Below, piece after piece: positions 18,051 to 26,205 of a stretch of DNA of 55,650 bases (its first letter is position 1; every line of letters begins with the position of its first letter). Both the position numbers and the translations under genes were made by a program. The DNA is from Cyanobium sp. CH-040. Its GTDB lineage: Bacteria > Cyanobacteriota > Cyanobacteriia > PCC-6307 > Cyanobiaceae. The DNA is taken from assembly GCF_024346135.1 (NCBI RefSeq), contig NZ_JAGQCJ010000017.1, forward strand, positions 1-55,650. Direction: 5' to 3'. Below the pieces are notes generated by a model. It had not been told where the DNA came from, did not search any database, and was given only the letters and a program-made list of their open reading frames with translations.

Positions 18051-18734
18051 ATGCACCTTCATGCCGACCTCAGCCAGCGCGCGTTGCTCGACACCAGCAC
18101 CCTGGCCTGGATGCCCTCGCCGAGGGCGGGTGTGGAGCGGCGCCTGCTGGATCGCCGCGGCGAGGAGGTGGCCCGGGCCACCTCGATCGTGCGCTATGCG
18201 CCGGGGAGCAGCTTTGAGCGCCATGTCCATGGCGGTGGCGAGGAGATCCTGGTGCTGGAGGGCATCTTCTCCGACGAGCAGGGCGACTATCCCGCCGGCA
18301 CCTACCTGCGCAATCCCGTCGGCTCCAGCCATGCTCCCTTCAGCGAGTCGGGCTGCACGATCCTGGTGAAGCTCCAGCAGATGCACCCAGGCGATCAGCA
18401 GCGGCTGGTGATCGACACCCACCGCGGAAGCTGGAGGCCTGGCCTGGTGGATGGGCTGGAGGTGATGCCGCTGCACGCCTTCGGCTCGGAGCACGTGGCC
18501 CTGGTGCGCTGGGCGCCGGGCACGCGATTTCAGCCCCACGCCCATCCCGGCGGCGAGGAGATCCTTGTGCTCGATGGCGTGTTCCAGGACGAGCAGGGCA
18601 GCTATGCGGCCGGGTGCTGGCTGCGCAATCCGCCGGGCAGTGTGCATCGGCCCTGGAGTGAGGCGGGTTGCACGATCTGGGTCAAGACCGGCCACCTGCC
18701 CGCCACCCTGGGGCCGGATGGATCAGAAGCCTGA
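18051..18734 (+). CDS. Bicupin, ChrR-like
   Basis: About 227 residues with two tandem cupin units. Each contains GGGEEILVLEGIF or GGEEILVLDGVF and FERHVHG or FQPHAHP, giving His-His-Glu metal sites. This is the fold of the ChrR cupin domain and of anti-sigma-like bicupins, but the ChrR zinc-binding N-terminal domain is absent. ATG 18051 is taken; GTG 18045 is in frame. Its 3' end overlaps the convergent DUF924 gene by 12 bp. Confidence 0.8.
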   Translation: MHLHADLSQRALLDTSTLAWMPSPRAGVERRLLDRRGEEVARATSIVRYAPGSSFERHVHGGGEEILVLEGIFSDEQGDYPAGTYLRNPVGSSHAPFSESGCTILVKLQQMHPGDQQRLVIDTHRGSWRPGLVDGLEVMPLHAFGSEHVALVRWAPGTRFQPHAHPGGEEILVLDGVFQDEQGSYAAGCWLRNPPGSVHRPWSEAGCTIWVKTGHLPATLGPDGSEA

Positions 18735-19292
18735 GCCAGGGGTCTGCAGGAAGGCCAGTTCCTCGGCGCTCGACACCCGGCCCAGGGCGGCATTGCGGTG
18801 GGGGAAGCGCCCAAAGCGGGCGATCACGTCACGGTGCCGCCGGGCGAACACCTCACTGTGCATCTGGGACATCAGCCAGAGCTGCCGCCGCGCCTGCTCC
18901 GGCTCAGCCGCCACCCAGCCGCGCTCCACCGCCCCCAGGCTCAGGGCCAGGGCCGAGCTGTCGCCAGCAAAGGCCATGGCGCTGCCGCGCCAGATCTGGC
19001 GCGGGAACTGATCCAGCAGCAGCACCAGCGCCAGGCCGCTCCGGGGCTCGCTGGCCCAGCCGCTCAGCTCACCCTGGATCGCCTGCCGGGTGAGGCCGCT
19101 GAAGCGCTCCCGCACCTGAGCGTCAAAGGCCGGATCCTTGCTGAACCAATGCCGCGGCTCGCTCTGCTCGAACCAGAAGCGCAGCAGCTCGGCAGCAGAG
19201 ATGGGGGCGACGGCGACCAAGGGTGAAGGGTTGAAGATCGTCACCCTGGCTGGCGAACCGCTGGACATGATGGTTCCGGCGCCGATCGTCAC
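18723..19292 (-). CDS. DUF924 family protein
   Basis: About 190 residues. The family signature is clear: ELLRFWFEQSEPRHWFSKDPAFD, LALVLLLDQFPRQIWRG, and MHSEVFARRHRDVIARFGRFPHRN. DUF924 proteins are helical, TPR-like and of unknown function; they are soluble and widespread. A start at 19268 (MSSG) would be shorter and is equally possible. Confidence 0.85.
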   Translation of the reverse strand: MTIGAGTIMSSGSPARVTIFNPSPLVAVAPISAAELLRFWFEQSEPRHWFSKDPAFDAQVRERFSGLTRQAIQGELSGWASEPRSGLALVLLLDQFPRQIWRGSAMAFAGDSSALALSLGAVERGWVAAEPEQARRQLWLMSQMHSEVFARRHRDVIARFGRFPHRNAALGRVSSAEELAFLQTPGSGF

Positions 19293-19324
19293 GGACAGAG
19301 CGGAAGGAAGGACCGCTCAGCCGT

Positions 19325-19855
19325 TCACGCCAGCCGGCGCCTTGCCGCTGCCAACAGCGTGGCCTCCCGCACCGCCTCGATGCAGCGGTGGGCACGGCGT
19401 TTGGCATCGTCCTGGCTGCGGGCGCTGCCGATGTAATCCGCCATGGCCTCCGGCGTTTCGATCAGCGCCAGCTGGCCGGCCACACGGCCGCCCAGGGAAC
19501 CATTGGCCAGCAGCCGGCTCACCGTGCCTTCCTCCCAGAGCCGCTGACCGGGCGTTCCCGGGCCGAACACCTCGCTCTGCAGCACCTCGAGCACGCTGCC
19601 CTTGAAGTCCTCCAACTGGCCGGGCCGCAGCCGGCGGCTGTTGGGCAGCCCCGCCGCAGGCCCAGCGGGGGCCTCCACGCTCCAGCTCAGGCCGGTGCCC
19701 GGCAGGCCCACCGTGGTGCGAGCCCGGCCCGGCCGCGCTACCGGGATGTTGAACGACGCTCCCCGGCCGCCCACCGAGATTGAGCTCAGGCCGCTCCTGG
19801 CGAAGTTGAACCGCAGAGGTCCCACGCGGGCGGTCTTTCTAAAGCGGAAGCTCAT
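19325..19855 (-). CDS. DUF4236 domain protein
   Basis: About 176 residues. The N-terminal 50 residues are the DUF4236 module (MSFRFRKTARVGPLRFNFAR, then GLSSISVGGRGASFNI). The rest is a helical region ending in an Arg-rich tail. The module is found at the start of many bacterial proteins of unknown role, often followed by membrane or SH3-type domains; here no membrane helix is visible. The ATG at 19855 is the obvious start since the module begins there. Confidence 0.8.
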   Translation of the reverse strand: MSFRFRKTARVGPLRFNFARSGLSSISVGGRGASFNIPVARPGRARTTVGLPGTGLSWSVEAPAGPAAGLPNSRRLRPGQLEDFKGSVLEVLQSEVFGPGTPGQRLWEEGTVSRLLANGSLGGRVAGQLALIETPEAMADYIGSARSQDDAKRRAHRCIEAVREATLLAAARRRLA

Positions 19856-19980
19856 GGCGCTCAGGTCCTCGTCAGGCAGTCGGCGCCGAACAGAGCACCG
19901 CTGAGCATCGGAGCACACCAGAAGACGCGCAAGCCCGATCCCGCCACAATGGCCGTCCCGCCTCTGGGGGGTTGAGGCTG

Positions 19981-20640
19981 ATGCCCACCAACGTGCAGAT
20001 GAAGCGCTGCATCGCCCGTGAGCGCGGGGCGCTGGTGTTCTGGTCGCCCGATGCCGCCCAGCGCCGGCCTGGTGCCCGGATGCAGATCCTCGATGTGTTC
20101 TCCCTGCAGGTGGCCACCGGCTACACCCGTGATCCCCAGGGTCGGCTGCTGCTGGAGGCGCAGCCCTCATTGGCCGCCGGTCGCAGCTGGAGCCTGGCCA
20201 AGGCGGCGCAGCTGATCCGCAACGATGTGCGCCCCCACCGGTGGGTGGCGTTGCAGCAGGACCGGCGGGCCTGGGGGCTGTTCTGGGCCGGCGGCGGGCT
20301 GCAGCACTGCCGCGAGCTGCTGGCGGCCCAGGCCAGTGGGGCTGAACCCTCCTCAGCGCTTAAGTCCTCGGCCCTGGTGCCGGTGACGCCGGAGGCCCTC
20401 CTGCGGGTGCTGCTGGATCTGGAGGCCGAGCAACCCGGCGCAGGTCGCGGTTCAAGCGCCCCCAGGTCATGGCGGCCGGGACGGGCGGCCAACCCCTGGA
20501 AGCTGGTGGCCGGGACCTCGCTCGCCTGGATGGTCGTGCTGGGCATCACCGTGGCGGGATTCCTGGCGGTGCTTGAGCGTCAGGACCGTCAGCTGGAGTT
20601 GCTGCTGGAGCGCAGCGCGCCGGCTTCTCAGGCGCCTTGA
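19981..20640 (+). CDS. Hypothetical protein with C-terminal membrane anchor
   Basis: About 219 residues. The soluble N-terminal part has ALVFWSPDAAQRRPGARMQILDVF, and HRWVALQQDRRAWGLFWAGGG; a single hydrophobic helix near the C-terminus (LAWMVVLGITVAGFLAVL) would anchor it. I do not recognise a family. A TTG at 19972 is in frame, but ATG 19981 is preferred. Its stop overlaps the TTG start of the nuclease gene (TTGA). Confidence 0.6.
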   Translation: MPTNVQMKRCIARERGALVFWSPDAAQRRPGARMQILDVFSLQVATGYTRDPQGRLLLEAQPSLAAGRSWSLAKAAQLIRNDVRPHRWVALQQDRRAWGLFWAGGGLQHCRELLAAQASGAEPSSALKSSALVPVTPEALLRVLLDLEAEQPGAGRGSSAPRSWRPGRAANPWKLVAGTSLAWMVVLGITVAGFLAVLERQDRQLELLLERSAPASQAP

Positions 20641-21293
20641 TCCGTTTGGAGCGGCGCTGGCTTCTGCCCCTTGTCGGGCTTGCGTGTCTACTGCTGCTGC
20701 CAACTGTGGTGGTGGGGTATGGATCGGCGGGCAGGGTGGTCTCGATCGGCGATGGTGACACCATCCGCGTCCGTCAGCAGGACCGGGCCATCACCGTGCG
20801 GCTGGCCTGCATCGACGCCCCGGAGATGGCCCAGCAACCCCATGGCCAGCGCGCCCGTGACTATCTGCGGATGCGGCTACCAATCGGTTCCACGGTGCGG
20901 CTGGATGTGAACACCACCGACCGCTATGGCCGCACCGTGGCTGAGGTGATCGGCGAGATCAACATTGGCCTGGCACTGGTGGAGGACGGCCAGGCCTTTG
21001 CCTACCGGCAGTACCTCAGCGGCTGCAATGCCCGGGAGTACCTGGATGCCGAAGTCAGGGCCAGTCGGCGACGCGCTGGTGTCTGGCAAGTGAATGGAGG
21101 CATCACCCGGCCCTGGGACTTCCGCCGTTCACCGCGGGGGCGCAACATCCCTGACGGCACCACCCCCGGTGGCAGGCGCTACACCTGCAGGCAGATCGGC
21201 TCCTCTGCACGCGCCCAGCAGCTCCTTCGTCAGGGCCACACCTACCTCGATGGGGATGGCGATGGGGAGGCCTGTGAATCCCTTCCCCGCTGA
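20637..21293 (+). CDS. Thermonuclease (SNase) with C-terminal excalibur domain
   Basis: About 218 residues. An N-terminal hydrophobic segment (LLPLVGLACLLLLPTVVVG) exports or anchors it. The SNase core shows VVSIGDGDTIRV, RLACIDAPEMAQ, DRYGRTVAEV and LVEDGQAFAYRQY, with the catalytic Arg and Asp pattern of staphylococcal nuclease. The C-terminus carries an excalibur calcium-binding motif (DGDGDGEACE). The start is probably TTG, overlapping the previous stop by 4 bp. An extracytoplasmic Ca-dependent nuclease is the likely role. Confidence 0.88.
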   Translation: MIRLERRWLLPLVGLACLLLLPTVVVGYGSAGRVVSIGDGDTIRVRQQDRAITVRLACIDAPEMAQQPHGQRARDYLRMRLPIGSTVRLDVNTTDRYGRTVAEVIGEINIGLALVEDGQAFAYRQYLSGCNAREYLDAEVRASRRRAGVWQVNGGITRPWDFRRSPRGRNIPDGTTPGGRRYTCRQIGSSARAQQLLRQGHTYLDGDGDGEACESLPR

Positions 21294-21329
21294 AGACGGT
21301 CGGCATTCTCCCCTTCACGGCCACGGTTC

Positions 21330-21358
21330 TTGGCAGCCTGGCCAGTAAGGTGTAGAGA
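21330..21358 (+). promoter_or_regulatory. Candidate promoter of the cyAbrB gene
   Basis: TTGGCA (one mismatch to the -35 consensus) and TAGAGA (a weak -10) are separated by exactly 17 bp. Transcription would start about 15 bp before the ATG at 21379. GGGG lies just ahead of the start codon. Confidence 0.35.
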
Positions 21359-21378
21359 CCAATCAACGTTTTGGGGAC

Positions 21379-21744
21379 ATGCTCAGCGGATCCGATCTGC
21401 TCGCCAAGGTCAAGGAACTGGGCGATGCCAGCAAGTCCGAACTGGTGCGCGAGTGCGGCTACGTCAGCACCAAGAAGGACGGCACCGAGCGGCTGAACTT
21501 CACCGCCTTCTACGAGGCCCTGCTGGAAGCCAAGGGTGTGACCCTCGGTGAATCGGGGCAGGGCCGCGGCAAGGCCGGCCGCAAGCTCAGCTACGAAACC
21601 AAGGTGCAGTTCAACGGCAATCTGCTGGTGGGCAAGGCCTACACCGCCCAGCTGGGCCTGCAGCCCGGCGATGAGTTCGAGATCAAGCTCGGCCGCAAGC
21701 AGATCAAGCTGCTGCCCATTGGCGGCAGTGACGAGGACGAGTGA
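21379..21744 (+). CDS. Cyanobacterial AbrB-like transcriptional regulator (cyAbrB)
   Basis: About 121 residues. The N-terminal half (LLAKVKELGDASKSELVRECGY) and the C-terminal AbrB-like DNA-binding part (YETKVQFNGNLLVGKAYTAQLGL, PGDEFEIKLGRKQIKL) are those of the cyAbrB family, which occurs throughout cyanobacteria and controls carbon/nitrogen balance and other regulons. It is strong evidence that the host is a cyanobacterium. It has its own candidate promoter and is followed by a strong terminator. Confidence 0.93.
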   Translation: MLSGSDLLAKVKELGDASKSELVRECGYVSTKKDGTERLNFTAFYEALLEAKGVTLGESGQGRGKAGRKLSYETKVQFNGNLLVGKAYTAQLGLQPGDEFEIKLGRKQIKLLPIGGSDEDE

Positions 21745-21863
21745 TCCGCCATCGGTAGAAGCACCGACCGGCTTGCCGCACTGACACTCGCCCAGGGCGG
21801 GTGTATCCATAGGTCAGAGGCCACGGCCCGGGCGGTGCGAGTCCAAAACCCGGCAACCGGCCC

Positions 21864-21892
21864 AAAGGCGCCCGAAACGGGGCGCCTTTTTC
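21864..21892 (+). terminator. Rho-independent terminator
   Basis: A 10-bp perfect stem (AAAGGCGCCC / GGGCGCCTTT) with loop GAAACG runs directly into a T tract of five. It lies about 120 bp after the cyAbrB stop and just before repeat copy B. Confidence 0.85.
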
Positions 21893-21906
21893 ATGGCTTT
21901 GTCTCA

Positions 21907-22242
21907 CCAATGGCAAAGCCCGATGGCGAGGCCACCGGGCTTGCGGTTGAACGAGGTGGGGGCGGAGCTGCTGACCCTGGCGCCTGGGGGCAGGGGTCCA
22001 GTGGGCTCTCCCGTGGGGTCCGGGGCACCTGGGGCGGTGCAGTGGACGGCGACGGCGTCACACGCCTGGAAGACCGGTGATCGGGTGAGGATGTTGGAGC
22101 AGGGGCCGGATCGTCAGCGCGCTCTCCGGAGCGATGCCATCACCCTCGGACCGGGACGGTAATGCGCCAACGCAGGTGGCGCCGGCTGTGACCGCTCGTG
22201 ATCTGCCGAAACGGCTCTTCATCAAGAACCCGTTGCGATCGC
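21907..22242. repeat. Dispersed repeat, copy B
   Basis: Matches 15377-15752. The hairpin (21916-21942) has one A-C mismatch in the stem compared with copy A. The first 215 bases align without gaps; the last part (CTGCCGA ... TTGCGATC) is more diverged. Copy B lies between the cyAbrB terminator and hupE and accounts for most of the gene-free interval 21893-22292. Confidence 0.75.
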
Positions 22243-22292
22243 GAACAGGGCCCCCCGTCCGGTCAGGCTTGCTGAATGCCACAACGTTGTCG

Positions 22293-22901
22293 ATGCCACG
22301 CCATCTCCTGCCGCTCTCCCTGGTGCTCGCCACCGCCGGCCTGCTTGTGCTTGGGGCGCCGGCGCCGGTGCTGGCCCATGCGGAAGCCGGGCACGCCGGT
22401 GGCTTTCTCTCCGGACTGCTCCATCCCGTCTCGGGCCTCGATCACGTGGTGGCGATGGTGGCCGTGGGCCTGTGGGGGGTGGTGCTCGGTCCACCGGCGC
22501 TCTGGCTGCTGCCGGTGGCGTTCCCGCTGGTGATGGCCCTCGGGGGTCTGCTGGGCATGCTGGGCGTGCCGATCCCCGGCGTGGAGATCGGCATCGCCGT
22601 CTCCGGGCTGGCGATGGGCCTGATGGTGCTGTTCGAGATCCGGGCGCCACTGGCTCTGGCGGCGCTGGTCGTCGCGGCATTTGCGGTGTTCCACGGCCAT
22701 GCCCATGGTGCCGAACTGCCGAGCGGCGGCGATGCCCTGCTCTACAGCCTGGGCTTCGTGATCGCCACCGGCCTTCTGCACCTGACCGGGATCCTGATCG
22801 GTGAGGCCCGCCGCTGGAGAGGAGGCCGTGCTCTCGCCCGCGGCGCCGGCGCGGTCATCGCCCTGGTGGGGCTGCTGTTCCTGCAGAAGGCTCTGGCATG
22901 A
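22293..22901 (+). CDS. hupE: HupE/UreJ family nickel or cobalt transporter
   Basis: About 202 residues. A signal-like N-terminus ends in VLAHAEAGHAGGF, followed by six hydrophobic helices. Conserved histidines appear in HPVSGLDHVVAM and FHGHAHGAELP, the HupE metal-path motifs. The family takes up nickel or cobalt as a secondary permease. ATG 22293 is chosen because it yields the signal peptide. The stop overlaps the next gene by 4 bp. I looked for a cobalamin riboswitch upstream and did not see one. Confidence 0.88.
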   Translation: MPRHLLPLSLVLATAGLLVLGAPAPVLAHAEAGHAGGFLSGLLHPVSGLDHVVAMVAVGLWGVVLGPPALWLLPVAFPLVMALGGLLGMLGVPIPGVEIGIAVSGLAMGLMVLFEIRAPLALAALVVAAFAVFHGHAHGAELPSGGDALLYSLGFVIATGLLHLTGILIGEARRWRGGRALARGAGAVIALVGLLFLQKALA

Positions 22902-23473
22902 TCCGGCCCCCCGGATGGTGCTGGTGTCTGCCCCTGGCCCATGCGCCGGTCACCGGCCTGGGGGCCTGGGCCGATGGTGCCGCCCGGCTGCTGCTGGAGC
23001 CCACCGACCTGCTGCTGGCGATCGCGCTGGTGCTGCTGGCGCTGCAGCACGGCCCCCGGACCCTGGAGCGGTTGTGGTGGCGGGTGCCGGCAGGCTGGCT
23101 GGCCGGCGCTCTGGTCGGTGTGGCCCTGCCGCGGGAGCTGCTGGTGGCCCCCCTCCTCAGCGCCGCACTCACGGCCCTCGCACTGCTGGTGAGCTTCCGG
23201 ATCCCTCTGCCTCCCCGGGCGCTCCTCGCCCTGCTGCCGCTGGGCGCCGCCGGCTTCGCTGTGGTGAGCGGCTCGGCGATGGCCGGCCACAGCGGCGGCC
23301 TGGCCGTGGTGCTCGCCGAGGCCCTCACCCTGGGGCTGGTGACGGGGCTGCTCGCCAGCGCTCTTGCGCTGCTGCGCGTCGGCTGGGGGCCGATCGCCAT
23401 CCAGGTGGCCGGCAGCTGGATCGCAGCCACCGCCCTGCTGCTGCTGGGGTGGCAGCTGCGCCATCCCAGCTGA
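22898..23473 (+). CDS. HupE-linked hydrophobic membrane protein
   Basis: About 191 residues, six or so hydrophobic segments rich in Leu and Ala. It overlaps hupE (ATGA) and must be co-translated. In several cyanobacteria hupE is followed by a second, HupE/UreJ-like membrane protein, and the layout fits that, but the histidine motifs of HupE are absent here. A helper or paralogous subunit is inferred. Confidence 0.65.
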   Translation: MIRPPGWCWCLPLAHAPVTGLGAWADGAARLLLEPTDLLLAIALVLLALQHGPRTLERLWWRVPAGWLAGALVGVALPRELLVAPLLSAALTALALLVSFRIPLPPRALLALLPLGAAGFAVVSGSAMAGHSGGLAVVLAEALTLGLVTGLLASALALLRVGWGPIAIQVAGSWIAATALLLLGWQLRHPS

Positions 23474-23508
23474 CCAGTACCGAGCCGCTCAGGGGCGGGA
23501 GGTGTGGA

Positions 23509-23931
23509 TCACTGGATGGAGAGATCCAGGTTGAAGGCCACCCTCTTGCCGGCGTCCTTGTCGTTGCCCATCAGATACACCCGGATCGTGTAGGTGCCGG
23601 TAGCGGGCAGGGTCACCAGGGCCGACCTGTCGCTGTCCTGGCTGCCGATGTAGATGGCCTCCCCCGTGCTGCCGGGCGGCAGGATGTTGAAGTACACCGT
23701 CCCATTGCCGTTGGTGCTGCTCACGGCGATCTCGGCGGCCATCTTCTGGCCTTTCCTTGCGCTGAGCTTGTAGTCGATGTATTCCCGGCCGGTGATGGTG
23801 CCGCTCACCATCGTGCCGTAGTTGCCGGGCTTGAACTGCACCTGCGACGAGCGCTGGGCCCAGGCGGCATCCATCGGCGCGAAGGAGGCCAGGGCGAGCA
23901 GGCATCCGGCGGCGATCAGGGCTTTCTTCAC
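23509..23931 (-). CDS. Secreted protein resembling g-type lysozyme inhibitors (PliG-like)
   Basis: About 140 residues. A clear signal peptide (MKKALIAAGCLLALASFAP, ending AWA) precedes a beta-sandwich domain with GREYIDYKLSARKGQKM, YFNILPPGS and GTYTIRVYLM. From memory these strings match proteins annotated as inhibitors of g-type lysozyme (PliG), which share the pre-peptidase C-terminal fold. It converges with the hupE operon. A general carbohydrate- or protein-binding role is the alternative. Confidence 0.6.
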   Translation of the reverse strand: MKKALIAAGCLLALASFAPMDAAWAQRSSQVQFKPGNYGTMVSGTITGREYIDYKLSARKGQKMAAEIAVSSTNGNGTVYFNILPPGSTGEAIYIGSQDSDRSALVTLPATGTYTIRVYLMGNDKDAGKRVAFNLDLSIQ

Positions 23932-24023
23932 GGTTTCGGTCCTTGCGTCAATTCCCTTCGCTTCTAACCTCGGCCGCTGCTGCCTGCCAGCGCCGCAGCC
24001 CAGGACAGAAACTGCGCCAAGGC

Positions 24024-24755
24024 TCAGGCCTGTTGGGCCTGTGGCGGAGCACCATCGCCCAGCCGGCCGGCCATCGCCCCCTCCAGCGAGATCAGCCCGG
24101 CAGCGAGTCCCTTCACGGCAGCCTGGGTCCGGTTTTCGACCGCCAGCTTCTGGAAGATGTGCTTCACGTGGGTCTTCACGGTCTCCGGGGTCACGAACAG
24201 CCGTTCGCCGATCCGCCGGTCCGTGAGCCCGAGCATCAGCCCCTCGAGCACCTCCAGCTCCCGCTCGGTGAGAGCATCGGCCGGAGGGCTGTCGCCCCGG
24301 CGGCGCAGCACGCCCGCCACCTCCCTGGGGTAGTAGACGCCTCCACCCGCCACCACCTTCAGGGCGGGCATGAAGCGCTCGGACTGAAAGCAGATCCCGT
24401 CACAGCCGCGGGCCAGCGCCTCGCGCACCAGCACCTCGTTGGCATCATCGGCCACCAGCAGGGTCTTGATCGAGCGGTCGCGGCGTTCGCTGCGGGCAAC
24501 GAGCGACAGACCCGTGCCGCTCTCGAGGTGCTGGCTCACGATCAGCAGGCTGGGGTTGTGCCTCTGCACCAGGGCATCGCCCTCGGCCTCGGTGGTTGCG
24601 GCACCCACCAGGCTCTTGTGTACCGCTGGGATGCACATGAACGCCCCCAGCCATTTCATGGTCTCCAGGCAGGCCACGGTGGTGTGCGGGGCCAGAAGAG
24701 CATCGAGCTCCTCCAGCAGAGCCGGAATCTCAGGCAGCAGCCTGGTGAGGTCCAT
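24024..24755 (-). CDS. LuxR/NarL-type response regulator
   Basis: About 243 residues. The N-terminal part is receiver-like (LLIVSQHLESGTGLSLV, KTLLVADDANEVLVREALARGCDG), though the usual phospho-Asp is not evident. The C-terminal HTH is a clean LuxR domain: LTERELEVLEGLMLGLTDRR and VTPETVKTHVKHIFQKL. No histidine kinase lies next to it. ATG 24755 is taken because the frame upstream lacks family sequence. Confidence 0.85.
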   Translation of the reverse strand: MDLTRLLPEIPALLEELDALLAPHTTVACLETMKWLGAFMCIPAVHKSLVGAATTEAEGDALVQRHNPSLLIVSQHLESGTGLSLVARSERRDRSIKTLLVADDANEVLVREALARGCDGICFQSERFMPALKVVAGGGVYYPREVAGVLRRRGDSPPADALTERELEVLEGLMLGLTDRRIGERLFVTPETVKTHVKHIFQKLAVENRTQAAVKGLAAGLISLEGAMAGRLGDGAPPQAQQA

Positions 24756-24816
24756 CGAGAGAGCGGGCTTGCTTGCTGCTGACCCCGAGCCTATCGATGG
24801 CCGGCCCAACAGGCGC

Positions 24817-25323
24817 TCATGCGCCCCACACGTGCTGGAGGGCCGCAACATCCGAGCTGGTCAGACCAAACCAACCCTGTTCGTTGTAGGACATCACCGT
24901 ATCCCGGGTGGAGTAGGCCGGGTTGTACCCATCACCGAAGGGATGGCTCAAGCCGAGGGTGTGCAGCAGTTCATGGGCGATTGTTGTCTTCTCGACGCTC
25001 GTCAGCCGGCTGCCGCCTTCATCTTCCCAGAGGATCCTGGCCCCGAAACGGGTCTGGACGGCCCGCCCGATCACACGTCCTTTGAGATTGGGAACGCAGT
25101 AGACATCCAGATCGCTACTGCGAAAACCCGTTGCTTTGAAGGTGATGCCGGTCAGCCTGTCGATCTGACGGAACAGCCTGGTGCTGAAACGCTGCTCAGC
25201 GCGAGACATGTAGCTGGTATCCAGCCAGTAGTTGATGATTCCATCGCGCCCTGATTGCTCATGGAGGTGACGTGCAAATCCGAGGCTGCCCCGGTCGATC
25301 AGCCCGCTCAGGGGAATGGCCAT
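24817..25323 (-). CDS. Matrixin-like zinc metalloprotease without signal peptide
   Basis: About 168 residues. The full metzincin site HELLHTLGLSH is at residues 117-127, followed by the Met-turn VMSYN near 143-147, so the catalytic domain appears complete. Unlike most matrixins it has no signal peptide or prodomain; the first residues are MAIPLSGLIDRG. It starts only 10 bp after the stop of the coiled-coil protein, which itself carries the shared two-box motif upstream, so the pair is probably one transcription unit of the motif-bearing locus. Confidence 0.85.
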   Translation of the reverse strand: MAIPLSGLIDRGSLGFARHLHEQSGRDGIINYWLDTSYMSRAEQRFSTRLFRQIDRLTGITFKATGFRSSDLDVYCVPNLKGRVIGRAVQTRFGARILWEDEGGSRLTSVEKTTIAHELLHTLGLSHPFGDGYNPAYSTRDTVMSYNEQGWFGLTSSDVAALQHVWGA

Positions 25324-25333
25324 CAGCTTCTCC

Positions 25334-26128
25334 TCAGCCGCGTCGCTGCCCCCAGTGTGGGGATGGCAGCTGCTGCGGGCCGCCGGAGATGCCGGAGCCG
25401 ATCACCAGCCCGCCTCCAAGACCGACAACCAGGGCCAGCAGCGCGGCCAGCGCCGCCTTGCGTCGGGCACTGTGGCAACGGCGTTGAATCCGCTGCAGCA
25501 GCCGGGTGATGGCCTGGGCGTTGTGCGCCAGGCGGTCGTCGCGCTCATGGAGCTGATCCTGCAGGCGCTGGATGTCCGCGAGCAGGGCGTCGCGGTGCTG
25601 GGTGCTGCGCTCCAGCTCTGCGCGGGCAACGTCCAGATGGCGCGTGATGGCGGCCTTCTCGCTCAGCACCTCCTGCACCACGGCGCGGCTGCCGATGGCC
25701 CGTGCGGTGACGACCACCGAGCGTGGACTCCTGCCGAAGCCGATCACCTGCTCACGGGGGCGCGAGCAGCGGCGGCCCCTGGTGCCCTCGGGTTGGTCGG
25801 CGGCGTCGGGATCGAGCGAACCCTTGCTGCAGCGCTGCACCTTGGCGGTGAACAGCACCGTGTCACCGGCCCGCACACCGGCCTCGCTCCAGATGTCGCG
25901 GAGAGGGAACCACCAGTGATCGGGTTGAACCGGCGCTGCCGATGCCTCCAGCCGCAGCGAACGGATGCAGATCGTGGGCACGGTCTGCTCGCCGCAGGCG
26001 AAGCTGCCGAAGCGATCCACGATGCCGCTGAAGCGATGAACCTCTCCGTGGAGAGCCGCCAGATCCATGCGGCGCAGGGGACCGCGGACCTGAGGGCGGG
26101 TACGGGGAGAAGCGAGGGTTGAGGCCAT
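25334..26128 (-). CDS. Coiled-coil protein with C-terminal transmembrane helix
   Basis: About 264 residues, unrecognised. The first 110 residues are a soluble, probably beta-rich domain (GDTVLFTAKVQRC), followed by a coiled coil of about 80 residues (ERSTQHRDALLADIQRLQ, then AQAITRLLQRIQRR) and a single helix ALAALLALVVGLGGGLVIGS near the C-terminus. ATG 26128 is chosen because the shared two-box motif lies 26 bp upstream; ATG 26191 would place the motif inside the coding region. The protease gene follows directly. Confidence 0.65.
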   Translation of the reverse strand: MASTLASPRTRPQVRGPLRRMDLAALHGEVHRFSGIVDRFGSFACGEQTVPTICIRSLRLEASAAPVQPDHWWFPLRDIWSEAGVRAGDTVLFTAKVQRCSKGSLDPDAADQPEGTRGRRCSRPREQVIGFGRSPRSVVVTARAIGSRAVVQEVLSEKAAITRHLDVARAELERSTQHRDALLADIQRLQDQLHERDDRLAHNAQAITRLLQRIQRRCHSARRKAALAALLALVVGLGGGLVIGSGISGGPQQLPSPHWGQRRG

Positions 26129-26154
26129 GTCAGTGAGTCGCGGATGCAGTCCCT

Positions 26155-26179
26155 TCGTTCCGGCAGCTCGGGGTTGATT
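26155..26179 (-). promoter_or_regulatory. Two-box motif, copy 1
   Basis: Read on the minus strand: AATCA, 13 nt, GGAACGA, then AGGGAC. The downstream box ends 26 bp before the ATG of the coiled-coil gene at 26128. One of nine copies in the window that share box sequence, orientation to the downstream gene and, in eight cases, the exact 13-nt spacing. Confidence 0.75.
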
Positions 26180-26205
26180 CATCCCCCGCACCGGCCGGGA
26201 GGCTC

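Noticed and set aside
21795-21860. tRNA-like string (GGTCAGAG D-arm-like, GCGAGTCC T-arm-like)
   Set aside because: There is no room for an anticodon arm and the acceptor ends do not pair; at most a decayed fragment.
22160-22292. Possible cobalamin riboswitch before hupE
   Set aside because: No recognisable B12 box or conserved core; the region is the diverged end of repeat copy B.
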